Counted from the first letter of the stretch, positions 11,725 through 21,507 are shown. The stretch is 64,000 nt of DNA from Akkermansia muciniphila (GCA_945883495.1 CAMCXS010000007.1:1-64000), one strand, 5' to 3'. The notes: generated by a model not told the origin, from the sequence alone. Numbers and translations: made by a program.

Positions 11725-12996
11725 GTGGCGAATTCCCGGTTGATTGCGCTGGCGGCGCTTGGATTTTCCGTGTCCCTCCTGGGGATGTGCCGGTTGTTCT
11801 GGCCGACGGACGCTTGGTGGGTGGTCATCCTGCAGTCCGGCGCGATGGCGGGGATCGCCGGTGGATTGGCGGATTGGTTTGCGGTCACCGCTATCTTCCG
11901 AGGGTGGCCGGGGCGGCGGCGGTGGGTATTGCCGAGCACGAACATTCTCATCCGGCGGAGGCGGCAAATTGAGGAGGCGCTGTTGAATCTCCTCACCGGA
12001 CGAGTGCTCGGGAAGGAAGCGCTCCGGGAGTATTTCCATCAAGAACCGCCGTTGGCGCTTCTGATGCAGGGATTGCGCAAGCCGGGAACGGGCGCGGAAC
12101 GGATTTTGGGGCATTTGTTGCTCAATTTGGCGCGGCATGTGCCGGTGACGGAGATCGCGGGGAATTTGGCCGGGCTCATCCAGCCGGGCCGTTTGCCTTC
12201 GGGCATGGTGGAACAAGTCGCGGGGCTGCTCCGTTACTTGGCCCGGGAGGATCGGCTTGACCGGTTGGTGCAATGGTTTCTTCTCCATCTGCGCACGCTT
12301 TGCTTGCAACCGGCGATGCGGGCTCTGGTGGCTTCCGCGTTGCATGAGACGTTGACTGCGTACCGGCAGCGCGGGCTGGTCAAGGGATTGGTGGTGTGGT
12401 TCGCGGAAAACCAGTTGAACAACGATTTGGAGCAGACCGCCGGGGAGATCTTGGAAACACTGGCCCGGGAGATCAGCCATGCCCGGCATGACATCTCTGG
12501 CAGCGCGGGCGTCCAGGTGCGGCGTCGCGCGGTGCGTTGGCTGGTGACCGAGTTGGAAGCCCTGGCAGACGACCGGGCGCGGTTGGAAGCTTACGTCAGC
12601 CGGCTTACGGATCACTTCGCGAATCCAGGCACCCTCGCCCCCCAACTCGAAGAACTCTTGCGCGGGCTCCTTGCCCAGGTGGCGGATGAATCGACTGGGT
12701 TGGCGGAGCGGGCGGCGGTGGGGATCCTGGCTTGGTTGGAAGAGAGTCCGCGCGGAGGTGCGTTGGAACGCGAGATCGGAAATGCGCTTCCGGAATGGAT
12801 TCATCGGGCGGATCTGCGGGCCCAATTCCGCCGGACGTTGGAGCGATACGGGAACGACGAATTGGCCGCGATGACTCGGGACTACGTGGCCACGGACCTC
12901 CATTGGATCCGCGTCTCGGGCACGTTGATCGGTTTTCTCGTCGGGGTGAGCCTGGCGAGTTTGGTGACGCTGGTGGAATGGCTGCAGCCGGGATGA
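11725..12996 (+). CDS. DUF445-family membrane protein, first of a pair
   Basis: A 423-residue DUF445 protein (YjiN-like). It has an N-terminal hydrophobic segment, the family core GLADWFAVTAIFRGWPG near residue 55, a long alpha-helical middle rich in Leu/Arg/Glu, and a C-terminal hydrophobic anchor (GFLVGVSLASLVTLVEWL). The fold implies an inner-membrane protein with a large soluble helical domain; the function is unknown. The start is uncertain. GTG at 11725 gives the first membrane helix directly; GTG at 11599 would add about 42 residues, mostly a Gly-Ser-Asp repeat encoded by the 9-bp array. Its last bases overlap the next start (ATGA), so the two are translationally coupled. Confidence 0.8.
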   Translation: MANSRLIALAALGFSVSLLGMCRLFWPTDAWWVVILQSGAMAGIAGGLADWFAVTAIFRGWPGRRRWVLPSTNILIRRRRQIEEALLNLLTGRVLGKEALREYFHQEPPLALLMQGLRKPGTGAERILGHLLLNLARHVPVTEIAGNLAGLIQPGRLPSGMVEQVAGLLRYLAREDRLDRLVQWFLLHLRTLCLQPAMRALVASALHETLTAYRQRGLVKGLVVWFAENQLNNDLEQTAGEILETLAREISHARHDISGSAGVQVRRRAVRWLVTELEALADDRARLEAYVSRLTDHFANPGTLAPQLEELLRGLLAQVADESTGLAERAAVGILAWLEESPRGGALEREIGNALPEWIHRADLRAQFRRTLERYGNDELAAMTRDYVATDLHWIRVSGTLIGFLVGVSLASLVTLVEWLQPG

Positions 12997-14243
12997 ATCG
13001 ATTTGAGCGACAGCGGCGCCATGCCAATCTCCTCCTCATCGGGCTCGCGATCGCCTTTGTGGGATGCATTCCGTTCCGGGACCATGGCGGCGCTTGGCCG
13101 TGGATTTTCATCATGCTGGAAGCCTCTCTGGCGGCTGCCTGTGCCGATTGGTTCGCGATCACCGCGCTGTTCCGCCGTCCCTTCGGCCTGCCGATCCCGC
13201 ACACGGCGATCGTCCCGCGCAAGCACGACGATATCGGCACCGGATTGGTCAAGCTGATCCGGGAACGCCTGTTGCCGGTGGAGACGCTCCGGGAGGCGAT
13301 CCGGCAAAGCCAGCCGGCGGAGTTCATTTTGGCTCAGGCGCGGCGGTCGGGCCCGGGCGAGATCGCGGCGGCGGCGATTCATTGGTTGCAACGTTTGGAC
13401 GACACCGGTTCCCTGGCGGCTCAGCTGCATGCCGTGATCACGGGAGCCTTGCGGAGAACGGCGATCGCCACCCGGCTGGGCGGGATTCTGGACCGGGAGC
13501 TGCAGGAGACCAGCCTGGAACCGATGATCGATCCGCTGCTGGACTCGCTCGACGATCTGTTGGGATCGGAGGCTTGCGCGTTGGCCTTGGAAAACCGATT
13601 CCGCGCTTGGAAGCGGGAGCAATCGGAGCGGTTGGACTGGTGGAAGCGTCCGCTTGTTGAGCTCGCGGACGCGACTGGCGCATTGAACGAAGCCGAGGCG
13701 GCGCAGGACGGCGTGGAGGCGATCCGCAAGGAATTGGCCCAGGCGCGGGCTTGTCCCGAGCACGAACTACGGGTGGCGCTGCGGTCTTGGGCGGGCAAGC
13801 TGGCTGACGATTTGCAGGGAGAGACGCTGCTGGCGGGGGCGATCGATGAGTGGTGGGCGGAGGTGGTGGAGACCATGGATTTCCGGGAGCCGGCGGAGGA
13901 TCTGTTGCGGCACCTCTTGTCCGCGGAAAACTTGAGCGCGTTGCAGCCCGCCCTGGCGGATGCGATCGAGCGGAGCTTGGCCGCAGTGAGCGGAGATGCG
14001 GAGTTAGCGGCCCGTCTCGATGAACGGACGCGGAAGGTGCTGTCGGAGAGTTTGCCGCTCGTGTATGAATTGCTGGAGCCGTTCGTGAAATACGTGTTCG
14101 CGCAGCGGCTGACAGAGGCGGACCTGGTGCGCTTCATCGAGGAAGAGGTGGGGGACGTGCTGCAGCAGTTGCGGATTACGGGGACCATTGTGGGAGGGAT
14201 CGTCGGGCTCGGGCTCGCGTTGCTGTTGAGTTTGCCAGGCTGA
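12993..14243 (+). CDS. DUF445-family membrane protein, second of a pair
   Basis: A 416-residue paralogue of the preceding gene. Residues about 14-60 contain two hydrophobic helices and the core ADWFAITALFRRPFGLPIPH followed by TAIVPRKHDDIG, which is closer to the family consensus than the first copy, where the Pro-His-Thr segment has diverged. The middle is helical and charged, and the C terminus is again hydrophobic (TIVGGIVGLGLALLLSL). The ATG overlaps the upstream stop by four bases. The pair probably makes a hetero-oligomer at the inner membrane. The role is unknown. Confidence 0.85.
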   Translation: MNRFERQRRHANLLLIGLAIAFVGCIPFRDHGGAWPWIFIMLEASLAAACADWFAITALFRRPFGLPIPHTAIVPRKHDDIGTGLVKLIRERLLPVETLREAIRQSQPAEFILAQARRSGPGEIAAAAIHWLQRLDDTGSLAAQLHAVITGALRRTAIATRLGGILDRELQETSLEPMIDPLLDSLDDLLGSEACALALENRFRAWKREQSERLDWWKRPLVELADATGALNEAEAAQDGVEAIRKELAQARACPEHELRVALRSWAGKLADDLQGETLLAGAIDEWWAEVVETMDFREPAEDLLRHLLSAENLSALQPALADAIERSLAAVSGDAELAARLDERTRKVLSESLPLVYELLEPFVKYVFAQRLTEADLVRFIEEEVGDVLQQLRITGTIVGGIVGLGLALLLSLPG

Positions 14244-14285
14244 AAATCGTTCGCGCGCTGGGGGCGCTTGTTCTACGTTGCCGCT

Positions 14286-14783
14286 ATGCCGGAATCGTTT
14301 GAGGAGAAGGTCCGCGATGCCATCGCCAATCCCAAGAACATGGGGGAAATGAGCGATGCCGACGCCGTGGGAACGGTGGGAAGCCCAGATTGCGGAGACA
14401 TGGTGCGGATGTGGCTGAAGTTCACCGAGAAGGACGGCAAAAAGGTCATCGACCGCGCAAGCTTTCAAAGCTTCGGCTGCCAAACGGCCATCGCGGTCGC
14501 CTCGCTGGCCACGGAGATGCTGGCCGGCAAGACGGTGGACGAAGCCCGGCAACTCGGAGCGAGTGATTTGAGCGAGCCACTCGGGCCGTTGCCTCCCATG
14601 AAGATTCACTGCGGCCAAATGGTGGAGGGTGCTCTGCGTGAGGCCTTGCTGGCGGATACTGGAGAGCCTCCGGCGCCGGTGTCGGCCAGTCCCGTCGAGG
14701 CCCCGGCAGCGACGCTGCTTGACAGCCTCTCATCTTCCGGCGTTCCTGCGGGCAAGAAGCTACGCGTCATCAAGCTCGACTGA
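14286..14783 (+). CDS. IscU/NifU-like iron-sulphur cluster scaffold
   Basis: A 165-residue protein with the NifU N-terminal (IscU) fold. The three cluster-ligand cysteines are at residues 36 (SPDCGD), 65 (FGCQTA) and 109 (IHCGQM), with the conserved Asp38 that normally makes cluster release efficient. It builds Fe-S clusters for transfer to apoproteins. The C-terminal about 45 residues are Pro/Ala/Ser-rich and end in a basic patch (GKKLRVIKLD), unlike standalone IscU. No cysteine desulfurase is adjacent; the next gene is SufT, 7 bases on. I chose ATG 14286, which puts the family's first helix at the N terminus. Confidence 0.88.
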   Translation: MPESFEEKVRDAIANPKNMGEMSDADAVGTVGSPDCGDMVRMWLKFTEKDGKKVIDRASFQSFGCQTAIAVASLATEMLAGKTVDEARQLGASDLSEPLGPLPPMKIHCGQMVEGALREALLADTGEPPAPVSASPVEAPAATLLDSLSSSGVPAGKKLRVIKLD

Positions 14784-14790
14784 ATCCCTC

Positions 14791-15336
14791 ATGCACCACG
14801 AAATCTTTTTGAGCCGCGAAGTTGAAGCGATCCAAATCCCGCGCGGGGATGAGATCATTTTGCCGATGGGCACCCGCGTCATGATCACGCAGTCGCTCGG
14901 TGGTTCCTACACGGTGGCCACGGATTTTGGGCTGGCGCGGATCCGGGAGAAGGACGCGGACGCGTTGGGCATCGAGCCGAAGGAAAACGAAGCGGCGCGG
15001 GTTTTGGCGGAGAAAGTCGCGTCCGGTGACCTGGAAGGCGCGGTTTGGGAATCGCTGAAGACTGTGTTCGACCCGGAAATTCCGGTGGACATCGTGAACT
15101 TGGGCTTGGTCTACGACTGCCAAGTGCAGGAATTGGAAGGCAAGCAGTTCGTGAACGTGAAGATGACGCTAACGGCTCCCGGATGTGGGATGGGACCGGC
15201 GATCGCGGCGGACGCGCAAGCCAAGATTATGGCCATCGGCCACGTGGATGACGCCAAGGTGGAATTGGTTTGGGACCCGCCTTGGAGCCAGGACATGATC
15301 ACCGAGGAAGGCCGGATGAAGCTCGGCATGATCTGA
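14791..15336 (+). CDS. sufT: SufT / MIP18-like Fe-S assembly factor
   Basis: A 181-residue protein with a C-terminal DUF59 (MIP18) domain: the segment FDPEIPVDIVNLGLVYD and the cysteine motif LTAPGCGMG are diagnostic, and PWSQDMITEEGRMKLGM is the usual tail. The N-terminal about 75 residues (ILPMGTRVMITQSLGGSYTV) match the extra domain that marks SufT proteins. SufT acts as an accessory maturation or carrier protein for Fe-S clusters. It lies 7 bases after the IscU-like scaffold, so the two form a minimal Fe-S module without sufBCDS in this window. Confidence 0.9.
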   Translation: MHHEIFLSREVEAIQIPRGDEIILPMGTRVMITQSLGGSYTVATDFGLARIREKDADALGIEPKENEAARVLAEKVASGDLEGAVWESLKTVFDPEIPVDIVNLGLVYDCQVQELEGKQFVNVKMTLTAPGCGMGPAIAADAQAKIMAIGHVDDAKVELVWDPPWSQDMITEEGRMKLGMI

Positions 15337-15450
15337 GCGCGACGGTTGAGAGACTCCGTGGTTTGGGCTGACGCAGGCATTCGGGCCGTGGAGTAGACGC
15401 GGCGAAGTTTGAGCGTTTGTCCCGCTGGAGGCACTCAAAGCCCTTACATC

Positions 15451-17946
15451 ATGGCGAAGCGAGGATGCGATACCCCCACCATCCCGGACCACGAGGTACT
15501 GCGGATGATTGGCCGCGGCGCCTTCGGCGAGGTCTGGCTGGCGCGCACCGTGACGGGGGTATATCGCGCCGTGAAGGTCATCCGGCGGGAGGACTTTGAT
15601 AACGAGCGCGATTTCGAGCGCGAGTTTGAGGCAATCCGGCGCTACGAACCGATCTCGCGGCAGCATCCAGGCCTCGTGAATGTTCTCCAGGTGGGGCGCG
15701 ATCAGAAAGCCGCGTTCTACTACTACGTCATGGAGGTCGCTGACGACCTGACTCACGGAGAGACCATCGAACCGGCGACGTATGTGGCGCACACGTTCCG
15801 CTCCGCGTTGCAGGAAGGATGCAAAGTCCGGCTCGATACCGTGGCGGAGCAGGGCGCGCAACTGGCCGAGGCGTTGCATTACCTGCATGAGCGGAATTTG
15901 ATTCACCGCGACGTAAAGCTCTCGAACGCCATCGTCGTCCACGGCCGGGCCAAACTGGCGGACATTGGCCTGGTGGCAGCGCTCGGAGACCGCAGCTTCG
16001 TCGGCACTGAGGGCTATGTGCCGCCGGAAGGGGCCGGGTCGCCGGCAGCGGACATTTTCAGTTTGGGGATGGTGCTCTATGAGTTGGCCACGGGCAAAGA
16101 CCGGCTCGATTTCCCGGACGTCCCTTCTAGCCTGCGGGAAAACAGCCAGCGGGAGATTTGGCGCCGGATCAACCGGGTGGTTTGCAAAGCCTGCGCCCGC
16201 CGCGCGGAGAGCCGCTACCCGAACGCGCGTGAGATGGCCGATGCTTTGCGGGGGCAGGAAGTCCCGGAGAAGACGAAGTGGCCGCTTTGGGCCGGATTGG
16301 CGGCGGTGTTTGGCTTGATTCTGGCGGCGTCGCTTGGGGCGCAGAGGCAAGCGGTTCCCGAGAATCTCTCCATCACCACGGAGCCCTCGGGGGCGGAAGT
16401 CTTCGCGGGGGAGCAGCGTTTGGGCGTGACGCCCTTGGTTTTCGAGGAGCGGCCCACGGAAGGCGTGACCTATGAGGTGATGTTGAGCGGATACCGGCAT
16501 GAAGTGATCGACTACGCCGGAAAGTCGGATCCGCGCCGGACGATTCACTTGGTCCTGGAGGATACGCGCTTCCCCCAGCCGGGTGCGACTTGGGTGAACA
16601 GCTTGGGGCTCGAATTCAAGCCGACGAGCACCGGGCACCGGCTCGATTTACCGGTTCACGCGGACGTTTTTATGGCGTTTTCCATCGCGGCGCGACGCCA
16701 GTTTGAAGGGGAAATCGTCATGCAGACGATCCGGGGTAAACCGTATCCGATCCCGATCGTTTCGGCGCGCGAGGCCAAGGCGTTCGCGGAGTGGCTCCAG
16801 GCCAAGGACCAGGCGGCGGGGTTCATTGGCCCCGAATCGACGTATCGAGCGGAAACTCTCCAGGACGAAACGCTGCATTGGCCGAACCGTAGGCTGGACT
16901 TTGATCGCTCCAAAGTCGCGATTAGTCCCTTCCTGATTTACGTGGATCGTCCGAGTTACGGCAGTTTGGTGATCCGCTCGGAGCCGCAGGGCGCGGTGGT
17001 CTTTGACGGAAAAGGGGAATACCTCGGGACCACGCCATATGAAGTTTCGCGGATTCGCAGTGGGCCGGTCAACTTCGAGGTTCGCATGCCGGAACACAGG
17101 CCCGTCTATTTGACTGATACGGTGGAGCCGAACGCGCTTTTGGAGCTGTTTGCCCGTTTGGAAGTCGGGATCGCGGTAGAGATGGGCAAGCCTTGGCAGA
17201 ATTCACTCGGACGCGAGCTCGCTCCGGTTGCCGATTTTCTCATGGCGACGACGGAGACTCCGCGAATTGACTATGCCAAATTCTGCAAGGAAACCGGGCA
17301 TGATGAGCCGATGGACGCGCTTTACCCGACTCCGGACATGCACCCCGTCCATCGCATTTCCCGGGAAGACGCGGAAGCCTTTTGCCAGTGGTTGACCTCG
17401 GCAGAGCGGAGCACGGGTGATTTGACCACCCGCTACGAATACCGGTTGCCCAGCGATGTCGAGTGGAGCTTGGCGGCGGGCTTGCCAGGCGAAAAGGGGA
17501 CCACGCCGGCGGCTCGCAACGCATCGATCGGAGGCGTTTATCCCTGGGGCTATGAGTGGCCTCCTCCGGAGGGTGTCGCGAATTTGGCCGATCTCAGTTT
17601 GCGCCGGGAGTATGAAGCGACGCATGGGTTCAGTGACCCAGTGATCCCTGGACCGACGGTGATTCCGGGTTACGACGATACCTTTCCCGGTTTGGCCTGG
17701 GTGAACGAGTTGCAACCCAACGGGTATGGGCTGTATCACATCCCGGGAAATGTTTGGGAATGGGTCAGCGACAACTTCCTGGGCGGCGTCGGCACGGGCA
17801 CGTCGGGGACGATTCGGGGCGGTGGCTACACCACGTCTTCGGAGAGGGAGCTCTTGTCGAGCTATCGACGCTCCCTGGCCAGCAATGCCCGGGAAGACGG
17901 AGTCGGGTTCCGCTACGTTTTGGCCCGCGCGGCGATGCAAAACTGA
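15451..17946 (+). CDS. Ser/Thr kinase - PEGA - sulfatase-modifying-factor fusion
   Basis: An 831-residue membrane protein. Residues about 10-265 form a Hanks-type kinase: glycine loop IGRGAFGEVW, lysine in YRAVKVI, and the catalytic HRDVKLSN at 152-159. The magnesium motif is DIG at 171-173 in place of DFG. A transmembrane helix spans about 277-297. The extracytoplasmic part holds two PEGA domains (ITTEPSGAEVFAGEQRLGVT and IRSEPQGAVVFDG...YLGTTPYE) and a C-terminal formylglycine-generating-enzyme-like domain (GYGLYHIPGNVWEWVSD, IRGGGYTTSS, GVGFRYV); a degenerate related segment lies between the PEGA domains. I see no cysteine pair that would make the FGE domain an active oxidase, so binding is more likely. 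SNF2 starts 3 bases after the stop. Confidence 0.88.
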   Translation: MAKRGCDTPTIPDHEVLRMIGRGAFGEVWLARTVTGVYRAVKVIRREDFDNERDFEREFEAIRRYEPISRQHPGLVNVLQVGRDQKAAFYYYVMEVADDLTHGETIEPATYVAHTFRSALQEGCKVRLDTVAEQGAQLAEALHYLHERNLIHRDVKLSNAIVVHGRAKLADIGLVAALGDRSFVGTEGYVPPEGAGSPAADIFSLGMVLYELATGKDRLDFPDVPSSLRENSQREIWRRINRVVCKACARRAESRYPNAREMADALRGQEVPEKTKWPLWAGLAAVFGLILAASLGAQRQAVPENLSITTEPSGAEVFAGEQRLGVTPLVFEERPTEGVTYEVMLSGYRHEVIDYAGKSDPRRTIHLVLEDTRFPQPGATWVNSLGLEFKPTSTGHRLDLPVHADVFMAFSIAARRQFEGEIVMQTIRGKPYPIPIVSAREAKAFAEWLQAKDQAAGFIGPESTYRAETLQDETLHWPNRRLDFDRSKVAISPFLIYVDRPSYGSLVIRSEPQGAVVFDGKGEYLGTTPYEVSRIRSGPVNFEVRMPEHRPVYLTDTVEPNALLELFARLEVGIAVEMGKPWQNSLGRELAPVADFLMATTETPRIDYAKFCKETGHDEPMDALYPTPDMHPVHRISREDAEAFCQWLTSAERSTGDLTTRYEYRLPSDVEWSLAAGLPGEKGTTPAARNASIGGVYPWGYEWPPPEGVANLADLSLRREYEATHGFSDPVIPGPTVIPGYDDTFPGLAWVNELQPNGYGLYHIPGNVWEWVSDNFLGGVGTGTSGTIRGGGYTTSSERELLSSYRRSLASNAREDGVGFRYVLARAAMQN

Positions 17947-17949
17947 CCG

Positions 17950-20586
17950 ATGGGGAATGACGGGGTCAGGTTGCTTCCGGATGGCGTGACCCTGGACGCG
18001 AGTGCCGCAGGCTTGCCGGGAACGATCGCCTCCGCGTTTGCCGTCAGTGGTGGGGAGGGGCTCCTTGCGTTGGCGAATCTTCCTTCGGACCATGCGACCT
18101 CGCCGGGAACGGCGTTTTGGCGGCGTTTGGGGCGTGAGTACCTGACGCGCTTTTGCCGGGTTGGCGGGGCGTTACCAGATGAGGCTGAGCGATCTATCCT
18201 CGTGGCCAGCGCGCCGCCGGGGCCAGGCATGGAGTATTGGGGCGATGGGGCGTTCATGGCGCTGTGGGAGCAAATGGAGCGCGCCGCGCGGCGGGGGATT
18301 AAGGAAGCGGGCGGAGATACGGAGGCTTGGCTGCAACGGTTTGGCCCCTCGTGGCGGTTGGTGGGCCGGGTCACCTTTCACCTGGCGGAGAATCCGCGTT
18401 CGGAGACTCATCCGTTCGCGTTTCTGGCGACCTACACGACCCGCCTGTCCGACGATCAGCAGCTTCAGCACGCGCCGCTCGGCCGGGCGTTGAAGCAGAG
18501 TTCCGCCCGTGGCGATCAAGAGGCCCTGCGAGCTTTGTTGGAACCAGTTCGACTTGCCGCCGATGCGGATCCGTTCATCCGGGACTTGGTGGACAGCGGG
18601 CGAGTCTACCAACCCATCCCGTGGACCCCACGGGAGGCCCACGCTTTCCTGCAAGCCATTCCGGCCGTGCAGCACGTGGGAGTGATCGTCAAGGTCCCGG
18701 ATTGGTGGGATCAAGGTCGGCCATCCCGACCGCAAGTGGTCGTCGAAGTGCAGTCGGGCAAGAAGTCGTCCCTCGGAGCCTCGGCGATGCTGGCGTTCCG
18801 CGTCAAGGTGGCCCTGGGCGGCGAGGAGCTGAGCGAGGAGGAGTGGCGCCGCTTGGTCGAGGCTGGGGCAGGGCTGGTCTCATTGCGGGGAAAATGGATC
18901 GAGGTTGACGCAAGGAAGCTCGAGCAGGCGCTCCAGCATTGGCGCAAAGTGGAGGCTGCGGCGGAAGAAGGGCGGATTGGGTTTGTCGAAGGCATGCGCT
19001 GGATCGCCGGCTTCCGGGAGCGATCGGGCGGAGGCGGCGAAGGCACGGAGAAGAATCCCGGATGGACCGAGGTGCGGGCCGAGGGGAACTTCCGTGAGTG
19101 GCTGACGGAACTGCACGATGTCCGTTCCGCGCCGAGAATCGATCCGGGGCCGGGTTTGCGGGCCACCTTGCGAGCGTATCAGCAGACGGGCTTAAATTGG
19201 TTGCACCGGCTTCAGGACGCGGGCTTGGGCGCTTGTCTCGCGGACGATATGGGGCTCGGGAAGACGTTGCAAATCATCGCTTTGCTCGTGGTGCGGAGGA
19301 AAGCGGGGCACCGCAGTTTGGTCGTGGCGCCGGCTTCGCTGCTGGGGAATTGGCGGGCGGAACTGGCACGGTTCGCTCCAGAACTGCGGGTCGTCTGTGC
19401 GCATCGTTCCGCCCTGAGCGCGGCGGCAATGGATCATCTGGAAGGGGCCTTGGGTGAAGTTGATGTCGTGTTGACGACCTACACGATGCTGACGCGGCTG
19501 GCGGTGTTTGCGGCCCAAACCTGGGACTTACTCATCCTCGACGAAGCTCAGGCCATCAAAAACCCCAACGCCCGCCAGACCTTGGCCGCCAAGGCCGTGC
19601 CGGCGCGGAGCCGCATCGCGATGACGGGGACGCCGGTGGAGAATGGGCTGGGAGATTTGTGGTCGATTTTTGACTTTCTCAACCCGGGCCTGCTCGGCAC
19701 GTGGGAGCGTTTCCGCGGGACCATGGATGGGCTGGGGCCGGAGGGCTTTCGGGCGTTGAAGACCTTGATCGGACCGTTCTTGCTGCGCCGCCTTAAGACG
19801 GATCCGGCGGTGGCGGGAGATCTGCCGCCCAAGATCGAGATGAGAACCGGTTGTGCGCTGACCAAAGGCCAAGCGGTGCTCTACGAGACGGAAGTGCGCC
19901 ATCTGGCCGCGAGGTTGGCCCAACCGATCGAGGCGGAGCAGGAACGCAAAGCGTTGGTCCTGCAAACCTTGACCCGGCTGAAACGGATTTGCGATCACCC
20001 GGCCTTGCTCACTGGCAGTGGTAACTTCGATCCTGCGGCGAGCGGCAAGATGATGCGACTGCGCGGTCTTGCTGGTGAAATCGCCGCTCGGGGGGAGAAG
20101 CTCATCGTCTTCACCCAATTCCGCGAAATGACGGGAGCGATCGCCGAGGCTTTGCAGCCGGTCTTCCGGCGTCCCGGGCTCGTCCTGCACGGAGGGACGC
20201 CCGTGGCCCGCCGGGCGGAATTAGTGGCGGACTTTCAGGACCCGCTCGGGCCTCCCTTCTTCGTGATTTCCCTGCGGGCTGGGGGAACGGGCCTCAACCT
20301 GACCGCCGCGACGCATGTGATCCATTTTGACCGCTGGTGGAATCCGGCCGTCGAGAACCAAGCCACGGATCGCGCCTACCGGATCGGGCAGCATCGGAGT
20401 GTCTTGGTGCACAAATTCGTTTGTCCCGGGACGGTGGAGGACCGGATTGACGCAATGCTGGCGGAGAAGCAGCGATTGGCGGACCAGATCGGGGCTTCCG
20501 AAGGCATCGCGGCGGATTGGCTGAGCCTGGACGACGATCGATTGCTTGCGTTTTTGGCGATCAGTGAGACGGAACGGATTTCCTGA
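17950..20586 (+). CDS. SNF2-family DEAD/H helicase-like ATPase
   Basis: An 878-residue SWI2/SNF2 ATPase of the bacterial RapA/HepA-related type. The C-terminal half carries the motor: Walker A DDMGLGKTLQ at residues 432-441, Walker B DEAQ at 531-534, the TGTPVENGLGDLWSIFDFL motif, and motifs V-VI (LRAGGTGLNLTAATHVIHFD, DRAYRIGQ). The N-terminal about 380 residues include the SNF2-associated helicase domain typical of prokaryotic homologues. It is expected to translocate on double-stranded DNA and remodel protein-DNA complexes. It is coupled to the kinase/FGE gene by a 3-base gap, an arrangement whose meaning is unclear. No phage-defence genes are adjacent. Confidence 0.93.
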   Translation: MGNDGVRLLPDGVTLDASAAGLPGTIASAFAVSGGEGLLALANLPSDHATSPGTAFWRRLGREYLTRFCRVGGALPDEAERSILVASAPPGPGMEYWGDGAFMALWEQMERAARRGIKEAGGDTEAWLQRFGPSWRLVGRVTFHLAENPRSETHPFAFLATYTTRLSDDQQLQHAPLGRALKQSSARGDQEALRALLEPVRLAADADPFIRDLVDSGRVYQPIPWTPREAHAFLQAIPAVQHVGVIVKVPDWWDQGRPSRPQVVVEVQSGKKSSLGASAMLAFRVKVALGGEELSEEEWRRLVEAGAGLVSLRGKWIEVDARKLEQALQHWRKVEAAAEEGRIGFVEGMRWIAGFRERSGGGGEGTEKNPGWTEVRAEGNFREWLTELHDVRSAPRIDPGPGLRATLRAYQQTGLNWLHRLQDAGLGACLADDMGLGKTLQIIALLVVRRKAGHRSLVVAPASLLGNWRAELARFAPELRVVCAHRSALSAAAMDHLEGALGEVDVVLTTYTMLTRLAVFAAQTWDLLILDEAQAIKNPNARQTLAAKAVPARSRIAMTGTPVENGLGDLWSIFDFLNPGLLGTWERFRGTMDGLGPEGFRALKTLIGPFLLRRLKTDPAVAGDLPPKIEMRTGCALTKGQAVLYETEVRHLAARLAQPIEAEQERKALVLQTLTRLKRICDHPALLTGSGNFDPAASGKMMRLRGLAGEIAARGEKLIVFTQFREMTGAIAEALQPVFRRPGLVLHGGTPVARRAELVADFQDPLGPPFFVISLRAGGTGLNLTAATHVIHFDRWWNPAVENQATDRAYRIGQHRSVLVHKFVCPGTVEDRIDAMLAEKQRLADQIGASEGIAADWLSLDDDRLLAFLAISETERIS

Positions 20587-20683
20587 TGGGCGGAAAGTTG
20601 GGGCTTGCAAAGAATTCGCGCGAGAGGCGCGGAGAAAGAAGTGGACGGACGCGGTCCGCTGGCGCTATAAGAAAAATTCGACG

Positions 20684-21391
20684 ATGGGAACCTGGAAACA
20701 TGCGCAAATTTTTGGGCTGAGCGGTATGCTTAGCGCGCTCTTGCTGGCGCCAGTGGCCGCACAGGACGGCAACGGGCTGAAAGGCCTCTTTTCGAAAGGC
20801 GGGCGTTCGTCGGCGTCGGCCGAGGGCCGGGCACAGGAGCTTCCTCAAGGAGAAGTGGTGCCCGCACCGCAGATGGCGGCACAAACGGCTCGCCCTGGGG
20901 AAGGAAACCGTTTCAGCAACAGTGGGGATGCCGAGGTTCGCATTCCGTCCAACGCGAATCGCGCCGTGAAGACCGCGCCGCCGACGCTTGATGCGAGATC
21001 GCCGTATAACCCGAAATTCGGGATGCCGGAGTTTGTGCCGGAGGATCAGTACAGCCGGGCGGCGATGTCCAAGGGGAGCCTAGCGACCGCGCGGGGTTCG
21101 GAACTGACGCAATTCACCCCGGTGGAGATCCGGGAAGACCGGCGCAAACCGCAAGAACCGGCGGTAGTGGAGCCATCACCAGAAGAGCTGAAGAGCGCGG
21201 CGGAGCGCAAGAAGGAACTATTCGACGAGATCTACATGTCGAAGACGAACCAAGCGCCATTGACCTTTGAATCGACTAGGGAGCGGGTGCCTTTAGGGCC
21301 CGATGGCACGCCCGTGGCCACCCGGAACGTGGGGGAACGAACGCTGAAGCAATACGTGCCCCTGAGCAAAGGCAAGGCGGCGAACCGTTAA
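20684..21391 (+). CDS. Secreted protein of unknown function
   Basis: I do not recognise this 235-residue protein. It begins with a signal peptide (hydrophobic GLSGMLSALLLAPVAAQ, likely cleavage after VAAQ) and continues as Ser/Arg/Pro/Lys-rich, probably poorly ordered sequence, including a Glu/Lys helix around EELKSAAERKKELFDEIY. No domain is evident. It precedes the TpsB-like gene by about 115 AT-rich bases and may be co-expressed with it. The start was chosen for the signal peptide; a longer frame overlaps the SNF2 gene. Confidence 0.65.
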   Translation: MGTWKHAQIFGLSGMLSALLLAPVAAQDGNGLKGLFSKGGRSSASAEGRAQELPQGEVVPAPQMAAQTARPGEGNRFSNSGDAEVRIPSNANRAVKTAPPTLDARSPYNPKFGMPEFVPEDQYSRAAMSKGSLATARGSELTQFTPVEIREDRRKPQEPAVVEPSPEELKSAAERKKELFDEIYMSKTNQAPLTFESTRERVPLGPDGTPVATRNVGERTLKQYVPLSKGKAANR

Positions 21392-21507
21392 GGCCTCGGG
21401 AATAACGGCATAAATTAAAGAAATTTAAAAAACCTGGGAATTGTCTGGACGGATCTTGGGCCGCTAGCTAGGTGTTTAATCTTCGATCGGTGACTTTTGG
21501 AAAAGCG

